The notes beneath the pieces were generated by a model. The model was not told the DNA's origin. It did no database searches and was given only the letters and a program-made list of their open reading frames with translations. Shown here piece by piece: positions 9,116 through 18,706 of a stretch of 64,000 bases of DNA. Each line of letters opens with the position of its first letter. The first letter of the stretch is position 1. The DNA comes from CAYUYV01 sp964561475 (GTDB taxonomy: Bacteria > Pseudomonadota > Alphaproteobacteria > JAJFIK01). The stretch covers positions 6,021 through 70,020 of the forward strand of contig CAZLPU010000017.1 of the NCBI GenBank assembly GCA_964561475.1, given 5' to 3'. The position numbers and the translations under genes are program-made.

Positions 9116-9536
9116 TGATCGACGACTGCTCCCACCCGCGGCGCCTCGGCACCCTGTCGTGCCCAGCCCGGATTTGGCCTGACCAAACGAGACCTGGCCA
9201 AACCAGACCTGACCAAAGCAAATCGGGGCACGCCACCCTCATCACATCCATGCGGCACGACTTGCCACGCTGTCATTTCGCAAGTCTAGCGTCCACGGCT
9301 CGCCCTGGCCATTGGCCAAGGGGCGATGAACGCCACAAGAGCGCGGCACTGTGTCCTGATTGATTTGGCGCAAGGGACGCGAGCGGATAGGGTGCACTTT
9401 GGTCGGGGAGCGGACCCGGAAATCAAATGTTCACACGGGACGCAGGCACTGTCGGTCACCCCAGTCATTCAGCATGCTCAGCTTATCGGCATCGCCGGGC
9501 ATGCTCGATGCAGTGCAGACGAGGACAAACACACGA
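9116..9536. other. 421-bp non-coding gap between divergent genes, with a 15-bp tandem repeat
   Basis: No convincing gene is present. The only clear structure is at 9178-9222: three copies of a 15-bp unit beginning CCTGACCAAA or CCTGGCCAAA. The region must carry the promoters of both flanking divergent genes; no strong -35/-10 pair could be picked out. Confidence 0.55.
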
Positions 9537-10106
9537 ATGGCGAGAATCCCCTATTTCGATCCCGATGACGCACCGGAATCCATCGGCCAGCTGCTCGATC
9601 AACTGCCGCCCCTGAACATCTTCATGATGATGGCCCACGCCGGCCCAGCGCTGAAGGATTTTGTCCGCCTCGGCAACCGTATTCTGTTCGACGGTGAGTT
9701 GGATCCCGTCCTGCGGGAACTGGCGATTTTGCGGGTCGGGCACCTTTGCGGCAGCACCTATGAAGTGCACCAGCATGCCAAGATCGCGCGCCAGCTTGAG
9801 ATCCCCCAGGGCAAGATTGACGCGACCGCCCGGGGTGCCCAGGCCGCCGTGTTCGCGCCCCAGGAGCGGGCGGTCATGGCATTCGTGGATGATGTGGTGA
9901 AGAACGTGCGCGCGAGCGATGCCACCTTCCAGCCCCTGGCCGATACGCTCACCGTCCGGCAATTGCAGGAACTGGTTCTGACCATCGGCTATTACATGAT
10001 GGTGGCCCGCTTCCTGGAGACGTTCGACGTGGATATCGAAGGGGAAGATCATCCGACGGTGGATCTCTCCCGCAATCCCTACCGGCGCTCCGGAAACGGC
10101 AGTTGA
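9537..10106 (+). CDS. Carboxymuconolactone decarboxylase (AhpD-like) family protein
   Basis: 189 residues with the CMD core E-L-A-I-L-R-V-G-H-L followed by Y-E-V-H-Q-H-A-K-I-A. The catalytic CxxC of true AhpD peroxidase adapters is absent (only one Cys in G-H-L-C-G), so this belongs to the CMD/peroxidase-like branch of unknown substrate. The start at 9537 follows GAGGAC; a longer upstream frame exists but has no ribosome site and a non-protein-like composition. It is followed 53 bp later by a GST gene on the same strand and may form a detoxification pair with it. Confidence 0.85.
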   Translation: MARIPYFDPDDAPESIGQLLDQLPPLNIFMMMAHAGPALKDFVRLGNRILFDGELDPVLRELAILRVGHLCGSTYEVHQHAKIARQLEIPQGKIDATARGAQAAVFAPQERAVMAFVDDVVKNVRASDATFQPLADTLTVRQLQELVLTIGYYMMVARFLETFDVDIEGEDHPTVDLSRNPYRRSGNGS

Positions 10107-10159
10107 GGGTCTGACAGCCAGCGCACTTCAGAGACCAGACGCAAGAGAGGAGCAGGGAC

Positions 10160-11083
10160 ATGGCCGGCGCCGACACACTTATTCTGCACCACTACAATCC
10201 ATCTCCCTTCGCCGAGAAGATCCGTCTGGTTCTGGGCGCCAAGGGCCTGCCCTGGGCCTCGGTGATCATTCCCAACATCATGCCCAAGCCCGATCTGATG
10301 CCCCTCACCGGGGGGTACCGGCGCACGCCGGTCCTTCAGATCGGTGCGGACATTTATTGTGACACCGGCATGATCGCCCGGGTTCTGGAAGAGCGGGCGC
10401 CGGAACCCTGTCTGTGTCCGGACGGCCTGACCTGGATGGTCTGCAGGTGGGCAGATGGCCCCCTGTTCCAGGCCTCCGTGGGCATCGTGTTTGCGGGTAT
10501 CGGGGAGCATGTGCCCGAAGCCTTCAAAAAGGACCGTGCGGAGATGAGTGGCCGGGATTTCAATCCGGCGGCCATGGCGGCGGTTCTGCCCTATTGGCAG
10601 GACCAGTGGCGCGGCGGCATGCACTGGATCGACCAGTCGCTGGCCGATGGCCGTGCCTATCTTTTCGGTGCCCGGCCAGGCCTTGCGGATTTTTCCGCCT
10701 ACCTGAATGTCTGGTTCGTGCGCAATGCCTATCCGCCGGGTGCTGACATTCTGGATGAGTTCGCGCGCGTGCAGGACTGGGCCGGGCGGATAGCCGCAAT
10801 CGGCCACGGCACATTCGAGCCCCTGGACGCAGAGGCTGCCCTCGACATTGCCCGGGCGGCGGAGCCCCGCGCCGCTCGAGGCACGACTGATCCCCATGAT
10901 CCCCAGGGCCTCGAGCCGGGTGATCTGGTTACGGTGACCCCTGACGATACCGCGCGCATCCCCGTGGAAGGCCGCTTGCTGTCGTCCTCCGCAGAGCGTG
11001 TGTCCATTGAGCGTCAGGATGACAGGGTGGGCCGGGTCGCGGTGCATTTCCCCAGGGCCGGGTTCAGGGTCGCCAAAACCTGA
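10160..11083 (+). CDS. Glutathione S-transferase family protein with C-terminal extension
   Basis: 307 residues. The N-terminal thioredoxin-like domain starts L-I-L-H-H-Y-N-P-S-P-F-A-E-K-I-R, with Ser/Pro at the active-site turn and the family cis-Pro region R-R-T-P-V-L-Q. A helical GST C-terminal domain follows to about residue 235 (L-A-D-F-S-A-Y). The last 55-60 residues form a separate beta-rich segment (G-D-L-V-T-V-T-P then G-R-V-A-V-H-F-P-R-A-G-F) not found in ordinary GSTs of about 210 residues. It has a good AGAGAGGAG ribosome site. Confidence 0.85.
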   Translation: MAGADTLILHHYNPSPFAEKIRLVLGAKGLPWASVIIPNIMPKPDLMPLTGGYRRTPVLQIGADIYCDTGMIARVLEERAPEPCLCPDGLTWMVCRWADGPLFQASVGIVFAGIGEHVPEAFKKDRAEMSGRDFNPAAMAAVLPYWQDQWRGGMHWIDQSLADGRAYLFGARPGLADFSAYLNVWFVRNAYPPGADILDEFARVQDWAGRIAAIGHGTFEPLDAEAALDIARAAEPRAARGTTDPHDPQGLEPGDLVTVTPDDTARIPVEGRLLSSSAERVSIERQDDRVGRVAVHFPRAGFRVAKT

Positions 11084-11294
11084 TTTTCATGCAGGCGGGA
11101 AGCTCCGCCTGATCAGGCAACGGGTCAGATCCGGAGCAGGGACGGTGATTGTCAATCAAGGCAGGCCCAGGTGTCGGCGCCGCTAAAGGTCCGCACCCGG
11201 ATGCCCTTGATCGCATGACAGGATCCTGCAATGGAGCAGGACCTTGCATTGGGGAAGGATCCGGCCTTGGCAGATCCTTCCGCCATGGAACCCC

Positions 11295-13100
11295 TCAGAG
11301 CTTGCGCTGCCCCGAGCAGATTTCCTCATAGAGTTGCGGCGTCAGCGGAACATAGGTCGACTGAGCATCGTCCCTGAGGAACAGCGGATCCTGGATTGTG
11401 TTCGGGTCGAACCCTTCCCGGACCAGATCCACCTTCCGGTGTTTGAAGGTGCCCGTGATTTCCAGAGTATCCTGGAGACGCAGGATGATCGGCATGGCAT
11501 AGGCGGGCAGTTCCCGGGCCGCATGGGCGTAGAAGGCCGGCAGATCCACGCCGCCTTCCGTCACCAGGGACGCCATGCCCGCCCGTCCGTCCGTAAGGGG
11601 CACTTTCACGCCGTAGATATTGACTTCCACGATGCCTTCGAACCGGGCGATGGCGCTTGCCACTTCGGACGTGGCCACGTTTTCCCCCTTCCAGCGGAAG
11701 GTGTCGCCCACACGGTCGATGAAGAAGTAATAGCCCTTCTCGTCACGCTGCAGAAGGTCGCCGGTCCGGAAATAGGCATCACCGTTTTCGAAGACATTGC
11801 GCAGGATTTTCTTGTCCGTGGCCGCCTGGGCGGAATAGCCCTCGAACCGGGATCTGGCCGTGTCGCCGATGGGGCCAAGGGCTTCCCCGGTCTCTCCGTC
11901 CTCACAGCGAATACAAAACCCGTCCTCGCCCCGCTCAGGCTCCTCCCGGTCCAAATCAAAGCGCACAAGCTCGACGGGGATGAGCGAGCGGGCATAACCG
12001 GGCACCCGGCCCACGGCACCGGGCATGCCGTCGTAATTGAACAGGGTCACATTGCCCTCGGTCGAGCCGTAGAACTCCACGATACGGGAAATCCCGAAAC
12101 GCTCCTGGAAGGTCTCCCAGATCTCCGGGCGCAGACCATTGCCGGTGATCGCACGGACCTTGTGGCGTCTTTCATTCTCATTGTGCGGCGCATTGAGCAG
12201 GTAGCGGCACAGTTCACCGATATACTGGAAGACGGTCACGTCATACTTGACGCAATCGTCCCAGAACCGGCTTGCAGAGAATTTCCGTCTCAGGACGATG
12301 GTCGCGCCCGCGGACAGGGCCACACCGGGTGCGGCCACCCCGCCTGCCGAATGGTAGAGGGGCAGGGTGTTGTAGACACGATCCTTGGCGGTTGCGCGCA
12401 CGGCTGCGGAGAACCCGTGCATGGCGCTGTGGACCCGCATGTGCACGAAGCGCGCGGCTTTGGGCAGGCCCGTGGTTCCGCTGGTGTAGATGTAAAAGCA
12501 GACATCCTTGCCCGTCAGGCCCTCCCGGGCTTCGGGGCCCACGGCGTCGGCGGGCTGGGCGGCAAGGGCCTGGTCGAGGTCCTCCGCGTCAACGGCGCTG
12601 AAATCGCAATGCACCGGGCCGTCGGACCGGATCCAGGCGCGGATGGGGCGCTCGTAAAGGGATTGCGCCTCGAAATACTGGTCGCTGAGTTCCGCGCCGA
12701 CAATGGCATGGTCAGCGCCCGCCACATTGATCGAGTGGGCGAGGGCATGACCGGTCAGGTTGGTATTGATCAGTGCGGAAATGGCCCCGATCTTGGCCAG
12801 CCCCAGCCAGGCGAAGAGATAGTCCGGCCGGTTGTCCATCAGCAGGGCGACCACGTCCCCCCGGCCAATCCCCTGGGAAAGCGCCCATTGGGCATACCGG
12901 TTTCCGGCCGCCTCATAGTCCGCATAGGAATAACTCTCGTCCTCGAAAAGGACCGCGGTCGCATTTGGCGTGCGCTTGGCCCAGCCTTCGACGATGTCCG
13001 CGGCCGTATCGGTCATTTCCGGCTTGATACGTCCGGTGCGGCCGGCCACGGCCATGAGAGTGGTGAGAAATGTCCAGTCCCGTTTCAGTTGCGTAAACAT
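11295..13100 (-). CDS. Long-chain/very-long-chain acyl-CoA synthetase (FATP-type AMP-dependent ligase)
   Basis: 601 residues from an ATG behind AGGAAGGAG. It activates fatty acids to acyl-CoA through an acyl-adenylate. The AMP-binding P-loop Y-T-S-G-T-T-G-L-P-K is at about 205-214; downstream are the F-Y-G-S-T-E-G motif, the T-G-D-L hinge region with F-R-W-K-G-E-N-V (a FATP signature) and the C-terminal lysine segment G-T-F-K-H-R-K. This set marks the FATP/SLC27-like branch rather than FadD. It is divergent from the thiolase gene, and the pair points to fatty acid or polyhydroxyalkanoate metabolism. Confidence 0.93.
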   Translation of the reverse strand: MFTQLKRDWTFLTTLMAVAGRTGRIKPEMTDTAADIVEGWAKRTPNATAVLFEDESYSYADYEAAGNRYAQWALSQGIGRGDVVALLMDNRPDYLFAWLGLAKIGAISALINTNLTGHALAHSINVAGADHAIVGAELSDQYFEAQSLYERPIRAWIRSDGPVHCDFSAVDAEDLDQALAAQPADAVGPEAREGLTGKDVCFYIYTSGTTGLPKAARFVHMRVHSAMHGFSAAVRATAKDRVYNTLPLYHSAGGVAAPGVALSAGATIVLRRKFSASRFWDDCVKYDVTVFQYIGELCRYLLNAPHNENERRHKVRAITGNGLRPEIWETFQERFGISRIVEFYGSTEGNVTLFNYDGMPGAVGRVPGYARSLIPVELVRFDLDREEPERGEDGFCIRCEDGETGEALGPIGDTARSRFEGYSAQAATDKKILRNVFENGDAYFRTGDLLQRDEKGYYFFIDRVGDTFRWKGENVATSEVASAIARFEGIVEVNIYGVKVPLTDGRAGMASLVTEGGVDLPAFYAHAARELPAYAMPIILRLQDTLEITGTFKHRKVDLVREGFDPNTIQDPLFLRDDAQSTYVPLTPQLYEEICSGQRKL

Positions 13101-13525
13101 GTGCTCCTTCCTGCATTTCACCACCGGTCTGAATGCCACCGGCCAGACGTATCCGGACCGCGTTTCCAGGATGTAGGGCGTCCTTGGCCCAACTGCACTG
13201 TTTTTCGTGTTGTTGCCCGTGCCCCACACACAGCCAAGTCTCACACCCCCCAGTCCAGCACCTTTCGGATCCCAATCCTAGTTGCCCACACCTAATTGGA
13301 CGCTGGTTAACCTTTCGGTACGCTCATCATAGGACAGATTTTGTTGGCGGGAAAAATCACACTAAGGTTGACGCGCCCGCCGTCCGTGCCCCGGCCGAGT
13401 GATGAGAAGCCGCAGAATGGGGTTCGTCTGAGGGGAAGGTCAGGTGAGGGGGCCTTCCCGGTGTCCGCGTCCCGGCCGGTGATCTCTACCCCCGCTTTGT
13501 CATTGGTTATGAAAGGATGTCCACC
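13101..13525. other. 425-bp divergent intergenic region between acyl-CoA ligase and thiolase
   Basis: No gene is seen. It must hold the promoters for both flanking genes. AT-rich stretches around 13280-13370 are the most promoter-like part, but no confident -35/-10 pair or operator was found. Confidence 0.4.
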
Positions 13526-14710
13526 ATGAGCACCCGTTCCGTCGTGATCTGCACGCCCCTGCGCACAGCAATCGGCACCTACAATGGAACACTGAAGTCC
13601 ACCCCCGCGTCCACTCTCGGTGCAACGGCGATCAAGGCCGTCCTGGCGCAAAGCGGCCTCTCCCCCGATCAGGTCGGCACCGTGGTCATGGGCAACGTGA
13701 TCCAGGCCGGCGCCAAGATGAACCCGGCCCGTCAGGCCGCCATCGAGGCAGGTCTGCCCGTGGAAGTGCCCGCCCTCACCGTCAACCGGGTGTGCGGTTC
13801 CGGTGCCCAGGCCGTGGCCACCGCCGCGTCGGAAGTCTGGATGGGCTATGAAGATTGTGCCATCGCCGGTGGCCAGGAAAATATGGACATGGCGCCCTAC
13901 CTGATCATGGGCGGGCGCTGGGGTCACCGGATGGGCCATGCCACCATTCTGGATGCCATGCTCCATGACGGTCTGAACGATGCCTTCTCCGGTGAGCATT
14001 CCGGTTGGCACACGGAAGACCTGGCCCAGCGTTATCAGATCTCCCGGGACGAACAGGACCAGTGGGCGGCCCGCAGCCAGCAGCGGTTCAGCGCCGCCCA
14101 GGCCGCCGGTCATTTCGACGGCGAGATCGCGCCCGTTGAAATCAAGGGCCGCAAGGGGCCGGAGCAGTTCACCAAGGACGAACACAACCGCCCAGACACG
14201 ACCATGGACACCCTGGGCAAGCTGCGCCCGGCCTTCCGCTCCGAAGGCACCATCACCGCCGGCAACGCCCCGGGTCTGAACTCCGCTGCCGCCGCCATGA
14301 TCGTCGCTGAGCGGTCCTTCGCCGAGGCCAACGGCCTGAACCCGATCGCCGAGCTGAAGGGCTATGCGGTGGCCGGTGTGGAGCCAGGCATGTTCGGCAT
14401 CGGCCCTGTGCCCGCCGTGCGCAAGCTCCTTGACCGGGTGGGGTGGAGCACCGCCGATGTGGAGCGCTTTGAGATCAATGAAGCCTTCGCGGCGATTGCC
14501 ATCGCGGTCTACCGGGAACTGGGCTTTGCCGAGGAGATCGTGAATGTGGACGGCGGCGCCATTGCCCACGGCCACCCGATCGGTGCCACCGGCGCGGTGC
14601 TGACCACCCGTCTGATCCATTCCATGGCCCGGGACGGTCTCAAGCGCGGCATCGTCACCGCCTGCATCGGCGGCGGTCAGGGCATCGCCCTCGCCGTGGA
14701 AATGATCTGA
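13526..14710 (+). CDS. Acetyl-CoA acetyltransferase (thiolase)
   Basis: 394 residues, the usual size for biosynthetic thiolases. It condenses two acetyl-CoA to acetoacetyl-CoA (or the reverse). All catalytic residues are present: acyl-enzyme Cys90 in N-R-V-C-G-S-G, His350 in A-H-G-H-P-I-G-A, Cys380 in A-C-I-G-G-G, plus the N-E-A-F-A motif. The second ATG (13526) is preferred over the ATG at 13517 because GAAAGGA lies at ideal spacing before it. No phaB or phaC is adjacent, so a specific role in PHA synthesis versus degradation cannot be assigned. Confidence 0.96.
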   Translation: MSTRSVVICTPLRTAIGTYNGTLKSTPASTLGATAIKAVLAQSGLSPDQVGTVVMGNVIQAGAKMNPARQAAIEAGLPVEVPALTVNRVCGSGAQAVATAASEVWMGYEDCAIAGGQENMDMAPYLIMGGRWGHRMGHATILDAMLHDGLNDAFSGEHSGWHTEDLAQRYQISRDEQDQWAARSQQRFSAAQAAGHFDGEIAPVEIKGRKGPEQFTKDEHNRPDTTMDTLGKLRPAFRSEGTITAGNAPGLNSAAAAMIVAERSFAEANGLNPIAELKGYAVAGVEPGMFGIGPVPAVRKLLDRVGWSTADVERFEINEAFAAIAIAVYRELGFAEEIVNVDGGAIAHGHPIGATGAVLTTRLIHSMARDGLKRGIVTACIGGGQGIALAVEMI

Positions 14711-14777
14711 TAATCGAACGCCATTGACGGTCGGTGACCGAAGCCGGGTGTTCCAGGTATGGGGCCGGGCAAACTGT

Positions 14778-14809
14778 AAGGCCGGGGGATGCATGTCCTC
14801 CGGCCTTTT
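14778..14809 (+). terminator. Rho-independent terminator after thiolase
   Basis: A GC-rich stem (AAGGCCGGGGGA with TCCTCCGGCC, loop TGCATG) is followed by TTTT. It lies between convergent genes and may also serve the minus-strand glycosyltransferase, since the stem is bracketed by A and T runs. Confidence 0.85.
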
Positions 14810-14852
14810 CTGTCTCACTCCGGTGCGGTCCCGATGTCCGGCACCCATTGCG

Positions 14853-16058
14853 TCAGCCGCTGTCCCTGAGCCCCCGGCGGCTCAGCTTGCCCCAGCCTGG
14901 ACGGACCCGGAACACGCTCGACATCACGACACGGATCAGAAGAAGCCCCATAAAGAAGAGGTAGAACACCCTCTGGGGCAGGGCGTGCCACAGGAGCGCC
15001 TTGCGCTCCTTGGCGATAATGAAGGCCACCACCGACCCCATGATGTCGGCGAGGAAATAGGTGGGCAAAAGGGCCATGGAAAGCACATTGGGATTCATGA
15101 TCGTCTGAACGGTGACGAACACGAAGGCCGGAAAGAACAGGAACAACAAGGTCCCGGAAATGGCGAGATTGGGAAAGCCGAACAGCTTGAGGGGCAGATT
15201 GGTCGTGGTGAACACGGGCCTCATGTGCAGCCCCAGGCACTGGAAGTTGCCGTAAAGCCAGCGAAACCGCTGCCGGTAGAAATCCCTGATGCTGGAGGGC
15301 GCCTCTGTGAGGGCCACCGCCCGGGGCTCAAAGGCCAGCCGGTAATCCGCCTCCAGCAGCCTCAGGGTGATGTCCGTATCCTCCGCCAGAGTGCCCGCGG
15401 GCCAGCCGCCGACAGCCTCCACTGCGTCCCGCCGGAATGCGCTGCAAGCTCCCGGAAGGGTGGTGATGCAGCCGAACAGCGCGAGACTGCGCCGCTCCGT
15501 GTGAATGCCGGTGACATATTCGATCTGCTGCCACGCGGTGAGCAGATGCTGTTGATTGCCGATCTGAATATTGGCCGTCGCCGCCCCGTAATCCCCGGAC
15601 AGCATATTGAGCGCGAGATATTTGAGGGTGCGCGGGGTCAGCCAGGTGTCCGCGTCGATGGTCACTACAACGTCATGGCGCGCAGCCCTCAGGCCCGTAT
15701 TCAGACCCGCGGCCTTGCCCTTGTTCTTGGGGTGTATGATGAGCCGGACCCGGGGGTCCTCCTGAACGACCTTCAGAACCTCTCGGGCGGTGTTGTCCTG
15801 GGAGCCGTCGTCGATCACAACCACTTCAAAATGAGGATATTCGGAGCGCAGGACGCTGCGCAGGGCGTCCGCGATCACCGGCTCTTCGTTATAGGCGGGC
15901 ACCAGGATCGAAAGCGGCGGCCAGAACCCCCGCGAGCGCAGGTTCCGGTGGAGCCGGGCGTGGCGCTTCCGTGTCCCCCGGACATGGACGATGGCGCCGC
16001 CGATCATGATCAGCAGCCGCCCCAGCGCCAGCACAATGGCGCTGATCAGCAATATCAT
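14853..16058 (-). CDS. Family 2 glycosyltransferase, PgaC/NodC-like processive synthase
   Basis: 401 residues from the chosen start. An N-terminal membrane helix (1-24) precedes a GT-A domain with V-P-A-Y-N-E-E, D-D-G-S (83-86), G-K-A-A-G-L-N, D-A-D (135-137), the E-D motif at 226-227 and Q-R-F-R-W (263-267). Three or four helices follow after residue 285. The D, D, E-D, QxxRW set is that of processive beta-glycan synthases such as poly-N-acetylglucosamine synthase and chitin oligomer synthase, working at the inner membrane. No pga/ica partner genes are adjacent, so the polymer is unknown. The frame is open to 16229; the start was placed just before the membrane helix and is uncertain. Confidence 0.85.
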   Translation of the reverse strand: MILLISAIVLALGRLLIMIGGAIVHVRGTRKRHARLHRNLRSRGFWPPLSILVPAYNEEPVIADALRSVLRSEYPHFEVVVIDDGSQDNTAREVLKVVQEDPRVRLIIHPKNKGKAAGLNTGLRAARHDVVVTIDADTWLTPRTLKYLALNMLSGDYGAATANIQIGNQQHLLTAWQQIEYVTGIHTERRSLALFGCITTLPGACSAFRRDAVEAVGGWPAGTLAEDTDITLRLLEADYRLAFEPRAVALTEAPSSIRDFYRQRFRWLYGNFQCLGLHMRPVFTTTNLPLKLFGFPNLAISGTLLFLFFPAFVFVTVQTIMNPNVLSMALLPTYFLADIMGSVVAFIIAKERKALLWHALPQRVFYLFFMGLLLIRVVMSSVFRVRPGWGKLSRRGLRDSG

Positions 16059-16671
16059 GAAGACAGACAAGAGCCTGCACCCCCCGCTCCCATGTTCCGC
16101 CCCGAAACGGCGACAACAATACGCGAGTGACCAGGGGTTTCGACCGTTTTCTGCCCGACAGCGGCCCCTCTTCCGGTTTCGGGGCGGCCCCTTTCCCCGT
16201 TTCGTGGCGGCATTGACCGGTATCGGCACAACCCGCGGCAGCCGTTTGTGTCTCAGGGGGATTCGGTCCGGATCTGTGTCAATGCGACCGCAGGGTCGTC
16301 CAATTGGTATTGGAGAATAAAGGTGGCTGCGCGGGGCCTAGCCGAAAATGGCGCCCAGGGCGAGGCCGCATCCGGCGTAATCCCACGGATTGGACAGGGG
16401 AGCGTCTGGCACGCTCCGTGCTTCTATGGGTCCGGGATCCAGGCCCGGAAAACGGTCCTTTGGCGTGGACCAGCCCTCCTGGGGTGTCAGGGTGGCTGTC
16501 TTGACCTTGCCAAATTCTTAGCATACGGCGTGTGTTAGGGCGCGGTTAGGAGTTAATGTTCCGGTAACGGGCTGAACTGTTCCGGCTTTCTGCCTCAGAG
16601 CAGCGTGCCGGACGATTGGTCATTTGGCTTGGTCACATGGTTGCGTGTGCTGAAGTGCTTAGGGGTACAAC
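16059..16671. other. 613-bp intergenic region upstream of the RTX gene
   Basis: Lies between the divergent glycosyltransferase and RTX genes. Some of 16059-16229 may be coding if the glycosyltransferase starts earlier. The AT-richer part, 16500-16670, probably holds the RTX promoter: TTGACC at 16501 is a possible -35, but no good -10 follows at 17 bp. No other gene is seen. Confidence 0.4.
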
Positions 16672-18609
16672 ATGGCAGAAGTAGTTGGAACGGCCGGTAA
16701 CGACAACCTTACCGGAACTAATGGCGCCGACGAGATTTTCGGCTTTGGCGGCGATGACATTATCAACGGCGGCGCCGGTGATGATCTCATCCGCGGTGAT
16801 GGCGATGCCGGTCAGTTCGGCACCGACGAAATGACAGGCGGTGCGGGGAATGATGTTTTCTCTGCTTACGTGAACAATTTCGTCAATGACGTCATCACCG
16901 ACTTCGACATCCAGGATAGCGACGGGGATCAATCCTTCGACCGCATCAATATCCGGATCGACCCCCCCGAAACAGTGACTACGGCTCTGGCCCGGGTCGG
17001 CAATGACCTGCGCCTGGATGTGACCGTGAATGTCGGTGCCATCACCGCCAGCGGTTCCATCATCCTCGAGGGTATCGGCGCACAAGCCGCGGCCCTGAAT
17101 GTGGGCATCGTTGAACAGGTCGGTACCTTCGGTGGCACGGACCTTCTTTTGGTTGCCGGCGAAGGCGACGGCACCCTGGGCGGCCTCATTGCAGAAGACG
17201 ATACCTTCACTGCTGCCGAAGGCGTGGATCTGACCGGCGTCAATGTCCTCGACAACGATGAAGGCGGCGATGGCGCCACCCTGACCGTTACCGAGATCAA
17301 TGGCAGTGCCAATAATGTCGGGCAGGCCGTGGCCCTGGATGAGGGCACCGTGACCGTCTCCTCGAACGGTAATCTGACCTTCACCCCGCTTCAGGGGATC
17401 AGCAGCGGCACCGCCACCTTCACCTACACGGTGAGCGATGGCTCCGTGGACAGCACGGGCACCGTGACCATCAATATCGATGAGAACAACAACACCGCCC
17501 CGGTGGCCCAGAACGATCTGTTCACCGTGGTCACCGATGCGGCCACCGGCCAACTCTCGGCCACGGGCTTCCTTCTGCAGAACGATACGGACGCGGACAA
17601 CGACACGTTGCTGGTGCAAAGCATCACCTTCAACGGTGTGACCACGCCCATCGCATCGGGGAACAACGGCACCACCGTGCCGCTGACCTTCGGGACCGTT
17701 GCCGTGAACCAGAACGGCGGACTGGCCTATGTGCTGACCCCGGGTGCTACATCCGCTGATACCTTCAGCTATACCGTCACTGACGGCATCCAGTCTTCCA
17801 GCGCCTCCGTCAGCTTCAGCATTGATCCGGGCGCCACGATCACGGGCACCGACGGCAATGACAATCTGCGTGACAGTGGCAGTGATGACGTGATCGAAGG
17901 CCTCGCCGGTGACGACCGTATCCGCGACTCCGGCGGCTCCGACGATATCCGGGGCGGGAACGGCAATGACCGGATCCGGGATACCGGAGGCTTCGACAAC
18001 GTCCTGTCCGGCGGTAACGGCGATGACCAGATCGATGGTCGGCGCGGTGAGTACACCGCCAATGGTGGTGACGGCAACGACCGGATCTCCATCAACGGCG
18101 ATGGCCGCCACGTCATCAATGGCGACAACGGCGATGACATCATCTCCCTGAAGGGTGGTTTTGCTTCCACCGTGAACGGTGGTGCGGGCCGCGACGTGAT
18201 CCGGGTCAAGTCCCCGGGACCAACCACCATCGATGGCGGCACCGGTGACGACGTTATCCGCGTCGACTCGGGCAGCAATGCCGTGATCGGCGGCGCGGGC
18301 CGGGATGAACTGCGTGCCGGTAAGGGGAATGACACCTTCATTTTCCGCAGCGACAGCGAGCAGGACATCATCTCCCGCTTCGGCCAGAAGGGCTTCGACC
18401 AGATCGTGATCCAGGGTGTCCGGTCCAATGCGGTCAATAACGACCTGATCGACTCCTTCGAAGAACTGCTGACCTTCGCCAACACCTCCGACCGGGATGT
18501 CGTGTTCGATTTCGCGAACGGCTCGACCCTGCGCCTGGAAAATGTGGGCCTGGAAGACCTCGCGAGCCAGCAGTTCCTGTTCCTGGACACGAGCGGCAAT
18601 GAGATCTGA
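16672..18609 (+). CDS. Secreted RTX-type calcium-binding protein with cadherin-like domains
   Basis: 645 residues, strongly acidic, lacking a signal peptide as expected for type I secretion. Residues 6-60 carry nonapeptide repeats (G-T-A-G-N-D-N-L, G-G-A-G-D-D). Residues about 180-390 form two Ig/cadherin-like modules (V-L-D-N-D-E-G-G, then L-Q-N-D-T-D-A-D-N-D). A second repeat block at about 390-570 has variable 18-22 residue turns with G-G-N-G-N-D. The C-terminal part (F-I-F-R-S-D-S-E-Q-D, then F-D-Q-I-V-I) resembles type I secretion signals of RTX proteins. No catalytic domain was found, so it is probably an adhesin or matrix protein. The transporter (ABC/MFP) is not nearby. AGGGG precedes the start. 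Confidence 0.88.
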   Translation: MAEVVGTAGNDNLTGTNGADEIFGFGGDDIINGGAGDDLIRGDGDAGQFGTDEMTGGAGNDVFSAYVNNFVNDVITDFDIQDSDGDQSFDRINIRIDPPETVTTALARVGNDLRLDVTVNVGAITASGSIILEGIGAQAAALNVGIVEQVGTFGGTDLLLVAGEGDGTLGGLIAEDDTFTAAEGVDLTGVNVLDNDEGGDGATLTVTEINGSANNVGQAVALDEGTVTVSSNGNLTFTPLQGISSGTATFTYTVSDGSVDSTGTVTINIDENNNTAPVAQNDLFTVVTDAATGQLSATGFLLQNDTDADNDTLLVQSITFNGVTTPIASGNNGTTVPLTFGTVAVNQNGGLAYVLTPGATSADTFSYTVTDGIQSSSASVSFSIDPGATITGTDGNDNLRDSGSDDVIEGLAGDDRIRDSGGSDDIRGGNGNDRIRDTGGFDNVLSGGNGDDQIDGRRGEYTANGGDGNDRISINGDGRHVINGDNGDDIISLKGGFASTVNGGAGRDVIRVKSPGPTTIDGGTGDDVIRVDSGSNAVIGGAGRDELRAGKGNDTFIFRSDSEQDIISRFGQKGFDQIVIQGVRSNAVNNDLIDSFEELLTFANTSDRDVVFDFANGSTLRLENVGLEDLASQQFLFLDTSGNEI

Positions 18610-18648
18610 TCGGCCCCCTGGGTCGCATCGCCCATGAGTGTATTCCTG

Positions 18649-18680
18649 AACCGGCAGTCCTTTGGGCTGCCGGTTTTTTC
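18649..18680 (+). terminator. Rho-independent terminator after the RTX gene
   Basis: Perfect stem CCGGCAG/CTGCCGG with a nine-base loop, followed by six T residues. It isolates the RTX gene from the TusA gene. Confidence 0.92.
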
Positions 18681-18706
18681 GTAGGGTCCTGGCAGGAGGC
18701 AACGGG

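Noticed and set aside
11084..11294. Inverted repeats near 11093-11111 and AAGGATC/GATCCTT near 11262-11285 as terminators
   Set aside because: Stems are short or interrupted and have no T tract; evidence is too weak for separate features.
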